From: an uncultured Mycoplasmataceae bacterium
GTDB taxonomy: Bacteria; Bacillota_I; Bacilli_A; Mycoplasmatales; Mycoplasmoidaceae
Assembly: GCA_949299825.1 (NCBI GenBank)
Contig: CASGBP010000040.1
Coordinates: 1 to 14,555, forward strand
Direction of reading: 5' to 3'
DNA: 14,555 nt
Of the stretch, positions 7,798 through 14,555 are shown piece by piece. The position numbers and the translations under genes are program-made. The notes beneath the pieces are model-generated. The model was given only the letters and a program-made list of their open reading frames with translations. It searched no databases and was not told the origin of the DNA. How positions within the stretch are numbered: the stretch's first letter is position 1; each line of letters begins with the position of its first letter.

Positions 7798-7812
7798 CTA
7801 TGTTTAACATAG
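7798..7812 (+). promoter_or_regulatory. Inverted repeat in the rpsB leader, hairpin or operator
   Basis: CTATGTT, T, AACATAG is a perfect 7-bp dyad lying just downstream of the predicted rpsB transcription start. In RNA it can form a 6-bp stem with a UUA loop at the very 5' end, ahead of the SD. It could stabilise the mRNA, be a target for S2 feedback, or be a DNA operator. Confidence 0.4.
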
Positions 7813-7834
7813 AATAGAAAGGGCTGGTTCCAAA

Positions 7835-8776
7835 ATGGAAAATTCAAAGACAAAAACAAAGTCTGAATCGGAAGCTAGTAGTTCAAAAAAAGAAGCTTCT
7901 GCAAGTGCAGCTAAGCCGGATGTTTTTGATGCATCTAATGTCAATGCTAATTCAGACTCAAAAAACAATCTTTTAAAAAATAGTGGCGGGTTAATTAGTG
8001 CAAATAAATTAATTAATGTTGGTGCACACATTGGATTACATCCTTCAAAATGAAATCCAAAAATGAAACCTTACATATATGCAAAGAAAGATACAAACGA
8101 TATTATTGATATTGTTAAAACACTTATCTTCTTAAAGAGAGCATGTACATTCCTTGAAGAGTTGACTAAAGAGGGTGGAAATCTATTAATTGTTGGTACT
8201 AGAGGAAAAATATTAAAACAACATATTGAAGCTGAAGCTGAGAGATCAAATTCATTCTTTGTTGTTCAAAGATGATTAGGTGGTACCTTAACTAACTTTA
8301 AAAACATCAAGAAATCAATTAAAAAAATGAATGATAATTTACAAGCAATTCAAGATGGGTCAATTGATAACTACACAAAGAAAGAACAATTATTAATTCA
8401 AAAAGAAACAAATAAATTAGTTAAGTTTTATGGTGGTATTAAGAATATGCGAAGACTACCAAACGCAATTTTAATTCTTGATCCAGTGAATGATATTAAT
8501 GCAATTAAAGAGGCTAGAAAATTAAATATTCCAGTAATTGCTTTAGCTAATACTAATGCTGATCCTCATTTAATTGATTACATTATTCCAATGAACAATA
8601 ATTCTATTACTTCAATTGTTTTAGTTTTAAACATCTTAATTGATTCTATTTGTAAGGTAAATGGTAAACCAACCAAAGTGATAGGTGTTCCAGAGGATGA
8701 AGTAGTTTTGGTTGAAAAAGTAGTTAAACCAAAAAAGATTGGATTAAATCACAAGAAATTTTCAAATAACCACTAA
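7835..8776 (+). CDS. rpsB: 30S ribosomal protein S2 with long low-complexity N-terminal extension
   Basis: A 313-aa protein. The S2 fold starts near residue 53 (LISANKLINVGAHIG, then SKWNPKM) and includes the family marks LIVGTRGK, QRWLGGTLTNF, FYGGIKNMRRLPN, PVIALANTNADP and the YIIPMNNN segment. Trp codons are TGA. Ahead of it lie about 50 extra residues rich in Ser, Ala, Lys, Asn and Glu (12 Ser in the first 50). Ordinary bacterial S2 begins almost directly at the equivalent of residue 53. No other ATG exists before the WNPKM motif, and the SD and promoter point to 7835, so the extension is likely translated. S2 is a late-assembling small-subunit protein binding S1 and the SD region in other bacteria. 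The HU gene follows after 41 bp; tsf, the usual neighbour, is absent. Confidence 0.95.
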
Positions 8777-8782
8777 AATCAA

Positions 8783-8810
8783 TGATATAATAACCGTGTT
8801 TATTTAGGAG
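8783..8810 (+). promoter_or_regulatory. HU promoter, extended -10 (TGATATAAT, 8783-8791) and SD (AGGAG, 8806-8810)
   Basis: The -10 begins seven bases after the rpsB stop and is identical over nine bases to that of rpsB. The predicted start is near 8798. TTTAGGAG ends 7 nt before the ATG at 8818, the best SD in the window. HU can thus be made from its own promoter as well as from rpsB read-through. Confidence 0.65.
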
Positions 8811-8817
8811 TTTTAAA

Positions 8818-9144
8818 ATGGCAGCAAACAACAAACAACAACTTAAAAAATCTGAATTATTAAAAGAAGTGGCAGAAATTGCTTGTGTGAATGATGTTCA
8901 ATGTAATGCTTCACAAGTGAAAATCATTCTTGAATCATATGAAAAAATTTTATTAAGAGAATGAAAACATAAAGGCGAATTCAAATTATTGAATATTGGT
9001 AAGTTCAAGACTAAGCATACAAAGGCTAGAGAAGGAATTAATCCAGCTACTGGTGAAAAAGTTAGATACCCAGCAAAAACAGTTCCAAAATTCACCTTTA
9101 ATAAAGCTATTAAGGAATTTATTCTTGGTAATTTAAAAGGGTAA
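8818..9144 (+). CDS. hup: HU-family DNA-binding protein
   Basis: A 108-aa basic protein, slightly longer than the usual 90 because of an N-terminal MAANNKQQLKK and a short tail. The two-helix dimerisation part (about residues 10-48) is followed by FKLLNIGKFKTK and the beta-arm block EGINPATGEKVRYPAKTVPKF, which has the DNA-intercalating proline in NP and the conserved VPKF. The usual GRNP is GINP here, losing one arginine. It should bind and bend DNA non-specifically as a homodimer in the nucleoid. One Trp is TGA (REWKHKG). Cys residues at 23 and 29 are unusual for HU. The gene is in tandem with rpsB, with its own extended -10, and is followed by an intrinsic terminator. Confidence 0.92.
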
Positions 9145-9173
9145 TTGTAAATAACTTAGATTAAAAAATATTG

Positions 9174-9204
9174 CAAAAGAAGGGATTTTATCCCCTTTTT
9201 TTGT
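9174..9204 (+). terminator. Rho-independent terminator after HU
   Basis: GGGAT (9182-9186), loop TTT, ATCCC (9190-9194), with an outer A-rich/T-rich extension of the stem after one mismatch, followed by seven T (9196-9202). It closes the rpsB-HU unit about 30 bp past the HU stop and is the only clear intrinsic terminator I see. Confidence 0.8.
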
Positions 9205-9222
9205 CTAAACAATAGAGGGGCG

Positions 9223-9241
9223 TTATCTTCATAGAAGATAA
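9223..9241. promoter_or_regulatory. Perfect 8-bp inverted repeat upstream of the repeat-protein promoter
   Basis: TTATCTTC, ATA, GAAGATAA is an exact dyad containing four G/C positions. No T-run follows, so it is not a second terminator. It ends 5 bp before the extended -10 of the next gene, covering about -38 to -20 relative to the predicted start, where a bound protein would block or recruit polymerase. Confidence 0.45.
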
Positions 9242-9245
9242 AATA

Positions 9246-9254
9246 TGATAAAAT
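9246..9254 (+). promoter_or_regulatory. Extended -10 (TGATAAAAT) of the four-repeat protein gene
   Basis: The nine bases are identical to the pepA extended -10. The predicted transcription start (about 9261) lies just beyond the ATG at 9259, which favours the second ATG at 9277, preceded by the SD-like GGTGG (9262-9266) at 10 nt. Confidence 0.5.
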
Positions 9255-9276
9255 TAATATGGGTGGTACTCAAATT

Positions 9277-10755
9277 ATGAGTCAAAATTCAAACTCCAAC
9301 TCAAATAAATTACAAACATATAAAAACAAAATGAAGAATCATATCAATAAGATGAATATTCCTCTTGTTTTTGTTTTTACTTTCGGTGGAATATTAGGTG
9401 CTTTTCCTTGTATTGCAGGTGCTGCAGCCTTTGCAAATGTAGCAACACAAAGCTCACCTTCAGGACCTAGTCAGGAAGAACTAAATAAGATAATGGCAAA
9501 AGAATCATTTGATAATGCAGTTCTAAATGTTAATCTTCAATCTAATAGTGTTATTGCTCCATATACACTTGTAACTGATATAGATGAAAGCAATGTAATA
9601 AAGTATATTGATAAATGGCCAATAAAAGAAAACACATCTGGTGATGAAAATTCTTATCAAGATATTGATAGTTACGAAATTATTTCAGTTGATCCAGCAA
9701 GTTCATCTACTACAAATACTTCAATAATGTTAACAATCATATGAAAAAATAGTTATTATGGTTTTGCTAGTGAAGTTCAAGGATATAAACTTGATGGGTT
9801 TAAATCAACTAAATCTGCTTTTGAAGAAAATTTTGCTGATGATGTTGGTTTAATGAAAAGTAAATTAAAACTTGATACAAGTATGGCTAGTAAAGTATTA
9901 ATAAGTGATGTAAATAAAACAAATATAAAAAAATATATTACTGGTTGACCTGATGTAAATTCAACAATTGATGATTATTCAATTGATAGGGTTGTACCTA
10001 CTTCTAGTGAAAAAACTAATACTTCAATAGATGTTACCATAACTTGAAAAAATACATCTTATAGTGATATTTATCAAACCGTTTCATATCAATTTAAGGG
10101 TTTTAAAAGTGAAGAAGAATATGAATATGAACAAGAATTAATTAAATTTAATGACTTTATTAAGAGTATTGAACTTACTGCAAGTAGTGATGCTAATAAA
10201 ATGCTAATTGATGATTTAAACATTGGAAATGTTAAAGAATACATTGATGGTTGACCATCACCAGTATCTATTGTTGATGATTTTGCTATTGATGATATTG
10301 TTTTACTTGAACCAGAAAATTATGATAATAAAACAATTGAACTTAAGGTTACATGAATCAATACTCAATATCAATTAACTAATAGTATGACTTATGAAAT
10401 AACAGGATTTATGTCAGTTAATGAGTATGTTGAGAATGTTCAAAAAATTGATTTCAATAACTTAATAAATAAGTATAATTATACTATTAATGAAGAAGGT
10501 AAAAAAATACAGGCTACGAAAATTAATGCGAATAATATTAATACTTATGTTGATGGATGACCTGTAATTAATAGTGATGAAAATCCAAATTTATTACAAT
10601 CATATACCATAGATTCAGTTAATGTTTCAGATTCTGACTCTTCAGCTGTTGTAGTTAGCATCACATATACAATGAATTCAAAGTATGTAAGTGATTATAA
10701 ACTAACAAAAACATATACTATTACTGGTTTTGCTACATCAACTAGTAGTTTTTAA
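9277..10755 (+). CDS. Membrane-anchored surface protein with four tandem ~100-aa repeats
   Basis: A 492-aa protein (498 if the ATG at 9259 is used). A basic, Asn/Ser-rich start is followed by one hydrophobic segment at residues 29-53 (PLVFVFTFGGILGAF...), then a Ser/Pro linker and four repeats at about 78-177, 188-278, 287-378 and 388-485. Each holds a conserved Y-[IV]-x-x-W-P, a middle Y-x-I-x-x-V, a beta-rich I-x-V-x-I-T-W, and ends in GF. The W-P tryptophans are at 114, 224, 326 and 428. The pattern resembles the Lipoprotein_17-type domains of mycoplasma variable surface proteins, an inference from the spacing and the closing GF only. No convincing lipobox exists (Cys45 follows AFP), so it is probably held by the hydrophobic segment with the repeats outside. 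The first W is TGG, the others TGA. The 3' end overlaps the convergent PHP gene by 14 nt. Confidence 0.8.
9508..10731 (+). repeat. Four degenerate protein-level repeats
   Basis: Units at about 9508-9807, 9838-10110, 10135-10410 and 10438-10731. The W-P motif recurs at intervals of 110, 102 and 102 residues. The units are recognisable at protein level but have diverged at DNA level, so duplication is old and recombination between units is unlikely to be frequent now. Confidence 0.75.
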
Positions 10756-11407
10756 CATAATTTTTATTGTTTCTTAACCTATCTTTTAATTCATCAAATT
10801 CATTTTCTGCTAAATCACTTATATCTGTGTATAGAAGATTTTGTTCAGGATATTTTTGTCATTTATGTGTATCTGAAAAAGCAACAATTGAAGTAGGTAT
10901 ATTAGCCTTTATAAATTTTTTGTAATTTTGATGATTAAAATTAGTTACTTCAATTGCATCATAGTCTAAATCAATAATATCATCTAATTCAAAATAATCA
11001 GTTTTTCCAACATGAATTATTCTAATGGTTTTAAACTCACTAAATAAGTTATTTACATTATTAATACTGATACCAGATTTTAAAATACTTCTACACTTTT
11101 GTTCAATTTTAAATAAATTCTCATCACTTAATTTGTTGCTAAAAATAATCAGCATATGACCAATAAATCCATTCTTTCTAATCACATTAAGTTCGATACC
11201 TGGTAATAATAATAATTTACCAGTCTTAGCAAAATCTCTAGCCTCAATGTAAAAATTAGCATTAAAAGTATTATGATCAGTAAAACTAGCAATTTTTATA
11301 TTGAAATCAATTAACTTCCTTAATGCTTGTTTATAATCAATTCATTTAATTCCAACATCACCATTTTGCTTTGATACAAATGAATGTAAATGTAAATCTA
11401 TTCGCAT
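10742..11407 (-). CDS. PHP-domain metal-dependent phosphoesterase
   Basis: A 221-aa protein consisting of a PHP domain alone. Metal-site motifs in order: DLHLHS (Asp4, His6, His8), FTDHN (Asp44, His45), GIELN (Glu72), GHM (His84), IIHVG (His132) and FSDTHKW (Asp179, His181). This is a full set for a multi-metal hydrolase of phosphate esters. The family includes histidinol phosphatase, exonuclease domains of PolC/DnaE/PolX and stand-alone nucleases or nucleotidases such as RNase AM. The substrate is not decided by sequence; histidine synthesis is unlikely in a mollicute. The ATG is one base after the stop of the upstream helical gene and has no own SD, so its translation is probably coupled. 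The 3' end overlaps the convergent surface-protein gene by 14 nt. Confidence 0.85.
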
Positions 11408-11408
11408 A

Positions 11409-12038
11409 TTACTCAATTATCATAATATCTAATAAATCCTTAATTGACAACTTAGTTTCAAAAACAAAGGTAACTAATTCTTCATAACCATCAACTTCTC
11501 TAAATAAAGTGATGATTTTTTCAAATTCCATTTTAATAAAATCAAATCCATAAGAAATAATTGGTTGAATATATAAACGATAAAGCTTAAATGTCTTATC
11601 TCCATATTTATGTTTTTGCATGTCAAACAATTCCTTAACATATTCATTATATTTTTGAATAGAATCATCGATATATAAACTCATAAAATTAGCATTATTT
11701 ATAAAATATTTAACATATCGATATTTTTCTTTTAAGACGTTCTTACCGTTTTTAACATCATATAAAATCTTATACAACAATTCAATAAAGCTTTTAAATT
11801 GAACTGTATATCTTTTAATGACATTATCCATTAAATTATTGATGATCATATTTTTTTTAGCTAATTCTCTAGGATTATCAATACTAGTGTTATTTAAAAA
11901 ATCTTGATAAAATCAATAAATTTCCTCTATTTCTCTAATTGATAATAATATATCAACAATTTTTAGATCAAGTTTATTTTGGTCACCTTGCTTATTCTCG
12001 AATGTTTTGTAATCAAATACTTCTTTTGCCTTTTTCAT
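11409..12038 (-). CDS. Helical protein of unknown function, partner of the PHP gene
   Basis: A 209-aa soluble protein without signal peptide or membrane span. It is Lys-, Glu-, Tyr- and Ile-rich and looks almost entirely alpha-helical (long stretches such as NNLMDNVIKRYTVQFKSFIE, then YVKELFDMQKHKYG and KLSIKDLLDIMIIE). I find no enzymatic motif and do not recognise a family. One Trp is TGA (EIYWFYQD). The ATG at 12038 is preceded by TATAAT ending 6 nt upstream, with no SD. Its stop is one base from the PHP start, so the two products are probably made in matched amounts and may act together. A later ATG inside the frame lacks SD support. Confidence 0.7.
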
Positions 12039-12044
12039 GTTTAA

Positions 12045-12050
12045 ATTATA
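12045..12050 (-). promoter_or_regulatory. -10 box (TATAAT) of the helical/PHP pair, leaderless
   Basis: The minus strand reads TATAATTTAAACATG, with 6 nt between the hexamer and the ATG, the same geometry as at 364-376. The box lies within the 33-bp gap after the large membrane-protein gene. No convincing -35 is present. Confidence 0.5.
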
Positions 12051-12071
12051 TTTTTTCTAAATTAACTTTTC

Positions 12072-14555
12072 TTATAAATTTACATATTTTAATAAAGTAT
12101 CAAAACTATAAAACATAATACCATTATATTCATAGTGAGTAATTACTTCATTTGTCTTAACTGATAATTTAATATCTCTTTCTTGCATAACATATCTTAG
12201 GAAATTGCTATATGCACTAGTTGAAGATCTAGTTTGAGAACCTGAAGTAGCAACAAAATATTTAACTCCATCATTAGAATTATAAACTATTACTTTTTGT
12301 TCTTTTATACCACTATAAACAACATCTTCAATTTCACTAAAAGTTGAATTTAAAATAGGTAATGATCTAGTATTATAAGTAGTTAAATTAATAATAGAGT
12401 TTTTGTATATATTATTAGTTGTTTCTAAAAGATTATTTTTTGCTGTAGTAATAGCTGTTTTTTCAAGTGGTTGAACAAATTTACCATCATCATTTAATAA
12501 GTTTGCTGAATCATTTACTATAAATCAACCATTTGTGCTAAAAGATGAATCAATTGCTTGTTTATCAACTTCAGTAACTAGTTTATTGCTTGCTGCATCA
12601 TAACTTGTACCAGGTAAAACTCCAGTATAATTTCTTCTTGTTTTTAAATAACCATTTTCATCTAAGATTGGACGTAATGAGACAATAGTAGGTCTAATCT
12701 TAGTTTTAATGCTTTTAGCTGCTGCTTCAATAGCAGCGATATCATTAGTTGAATTTCACACCCCACCATAATTATCAGTGAAACTTCTCATTTCTTGACT
12801 AACATATTTTGACTCTTCATTTTTTTGATCAATGTCTTCAATTACAGCACTAGCTAAATTAGACTTAGAATTATACAACCCTAATTCATTATCCATGTTA
12901 TTGCTAGAATCTAATATTCCATTAAAATCTTCAAATGTATATAACGTTTTGCTTGCATTACTTGTAGAAGAACCATTAACTAAATTATCAACATAATCAT
13001 TTAATAATTCATTTCGACCATTAATAGAATCTTCATATAATTTACCTTCATAGTAATATGAATCTCTAATATATGTATGGTTAAGTTGAATTGGATCATT
13101 TAAATTCATTGAACTTGCTGTTCTAGCATCAACTACTACTTTACTAGTCGAATCATATGCTTGAGTGTATGTACCACCATTTCATTGTCATTCATAATTA
13201 TCAACTTTAAAAGAATAGTAACAAGGTTTTTCTTGCATCATAAAATAAATATCAACAATTATCATTGCAAAAGTAACAATTGTCATTGCATTACCAAATA
13301 CTTGTAAAGCAAGTCCACCAATACGCATTGCAGAACCAAGACCAGTTTTTATACTATTTCAAATTCTTGTTGATTTTTTTAATTTTATCTCATTAGCACT
13401 TCTACTAGCTGCGTTAAAGTTATCCTTTACATCATCTAAATTGATATCAGTAGGTAAAATTTTCTCTTTTTGGTTATCAATCTTCTTTGCATCCTCATTC
13501 ATTGTTCTAACTTTATCGCTTGTTTCATTTAAATCTTCTTGCATTTGTGTTCTTATAGTTTCAGACCTTGAAAGATCTTGTTCTAACTTTTCACTAATTG
13601 TTATTGAAGAAGCTGTATCATTATCATCAAAATCAGCAGTATTAGATTCATAAGAAGCCTTATAAAGTAGAAGATTGTCATTTGCAGAGGTTAATAATTC
13701 TGAAATTACAGCTTTTTTATGATTTTTTAAATCAACATCAATTTTATTATCTTGCTCAATTTCAACAAGAGCTTTATTTAATCCATCAACAACATAATTA
13801 TAATGCTCAATTGCAAATGATGCATTTTTAATATTTGTATTTGCAAAGTTTGCAAAATGACCATCAAAATATACATAAGAAGCTATCTCTCAACCTGAAG
13901 TTTTAAGTTTTTTAACCTTAGTATCATGCACATAATGTTTAAGAGATGAATTAAAGTTCTTTACACCATCTTTAGTATTAGTAAGACCATATGAATCCAT
14001 CATATCTTTAGTTCATTTACGTAAGCTTTCACTAATTGCTTTTTGTGATTTTTGGTCACTCTCTGGCAATAATTGACTAAGTACTTTACCTTTGAATTTA
14101 TCAACAAAGTCTACAAAATTATTTGAACCATTAGATGCACTAATAGCATTTTTTCACAAGTGTGTCTTTGAAGAGATAAGTTGTTGCTGAGCCTGATTTT
14201 CTCTTAGAATAAAATCTACACCAACATATCCTAGATTACCTTTTCCAAAATCCCCTAAATATTTTATAAAGTCATCGAAATTATTCATTCTTCCCGTCCT
14301 ATAACCTTCAGAAAAAGTATAAGCAATAGATGAATATTCTGAATTTGTTAGATTTAGATACATAGATTTACCAATAAGAGAATGAATAAAAAATTTGTCA
14401 AATTTTGCTCTAAAGTTATTTTCAAAATTAACTGATTCAAAATTACCTTCACCAATAGACATCATAAGGTATTTTATTTCTGAATAAAAATCATATGTTG
14501 TCATTGGTGTTATATCATTAAGAGAAAAATCAAATACACGACATTGATCTTTCAC
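12072..14555 (-). CDS. Large single-span membrane protein, C-terminal 827 residues (partial)
   Basis: One open frame from the window edge to a TAA at 12072-12074, with several TGA Trp codons. The first visible codon is GTG, which may be internal, so the N-terminus is probably outside the window. I recognise no family. The first 410 visible residues are hydrophilic and largely helical, with a charged, probably coiled-coil stretch at about 310-400 (SEKLEQDLSRSETIRTQ, TSDKVRTMNEDAKK). One hydrophobic span follows at about 412-439 (IGGLALQVFGNAMTIVTFAM and on). About 390 residues rich in Asn, Ser, Thr, Asp and Tyr come after it. The basic residues just before the span suggest the N-terminal part faces the cytoplasm and the C-terminal part the outside, though the reverse is not excluded. 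The helical/PHP pair lies 33 bp downstream. Confidence 0.7.

Noticed and set aside
9205..9245. Dyad at 9223-9241 as a second terminator
   Set aside because: No T-run follows on either side in the needed position, and a good terminator already sits at 9174-9204.
9259..9276. First ATG of the four-repeat protein
   Set aside because: It lies upstream of the predicted transcription start from the TGATAAAAT box, and the second ATG has a GGTGG SD-like element. It is not fully excluded.
10742..11407. Histidinol phosphatase as the function of the PHP gene
   Set aside because: Mollicutes generally lack histidine biosynthesis and no his gene is near. The PHP domain alone does not fix the substrate.
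533..14555. Apparent pseudogenes or frameshifts in nearly every gene
   Set aside because: All the interruptions are TGA codons at Trp positions. With code 4 the frames are intact.

Overview
The window reads as the chromosome of an AT-rich mollicute (Mycoplasma/Spiroplasma/Entomoplasma-like) that uses genetic code 4. Most genes contain in-frame TGA at positions where the family has tryptophan (for example the WNPKM and QRWLGG motifs of ribosomal protein S2, and three sites in the aminopeptidase). Under the standard code almost every gene would look broken; with TGA = Trp each is a single intact frame. I found one tryptophan written as TGG. No tRNA, rRNA, CRISPR array, insertion sequence or prophage gene was seen. 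I cannot assign a species.

Layout. 1-364 (-): 5' part of an unknown membrane protein cut by the window edge. 365-532: a divergent regulatory gap with a perfect 18-bp palindrome. 533-2878 (+): a DHH/DHHA1 phosphoesterase, then an MFS-type transporter. 2885-3268 (-): a 127-aa hypothetical. 3365-5150 (+): a TlyA-type rRNA methyltransferase overlapping a Y-family DNA polymerase. 5147-6316 (-): an exported or lipoprotein-like surface protein behind the best promoter in the window. 6361-7728 (-): an M17 leucyl aminopeptidase. 7729-7834: a back-to-back promoter region. 7835-9144 (+): ribosomal protein S2 with an unusual N-terminal extension, then an HU-family protein, closed by an intrinsic terminator. 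9277-10755 (+): a membrane-anchored protein with four repeats of about 100 aa. 10742-14555 (-): a large single-span membrane protein (partial), a helical protein of unknown function and a PHP-domain phosphoesterase. The last two are one base apart.

How the parts fit. The housekeeping genes (nucleotide turnover, rRNA modification, translesion synthesis, peptide breakdown, ribosome, nucleoid) are interspersed with lineage-specific exported proteins. Packing is tight: three convergent pairs meet with a 6-bp gap or with overlaps of 4 and 14 bp.

Regulation. Genes fall into two start types. One has a -10 box followed by a leader with a Shine-Dalgarno (SD) sequence (127-aa hypothetical, aminopeptidase, rpsB, HU). 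The other has a -10 box only 4-7 nt before the ATG and no SD, which predicts leaderless or nearly leaderless mRNAs (left membrane protein, tlyA, surface protein at 6316, helical protein at 12038). Several promoter gaps carry perfect inverted repeats. The most structured is the pepA/rpsB gap, where a 17-bp dyad lies between two divergent extended -10 elements. I saw no fully convincing new system. The least explained parts are the PHP/helical pair, the four-repeat surface protein and the dyad-rich promoters.
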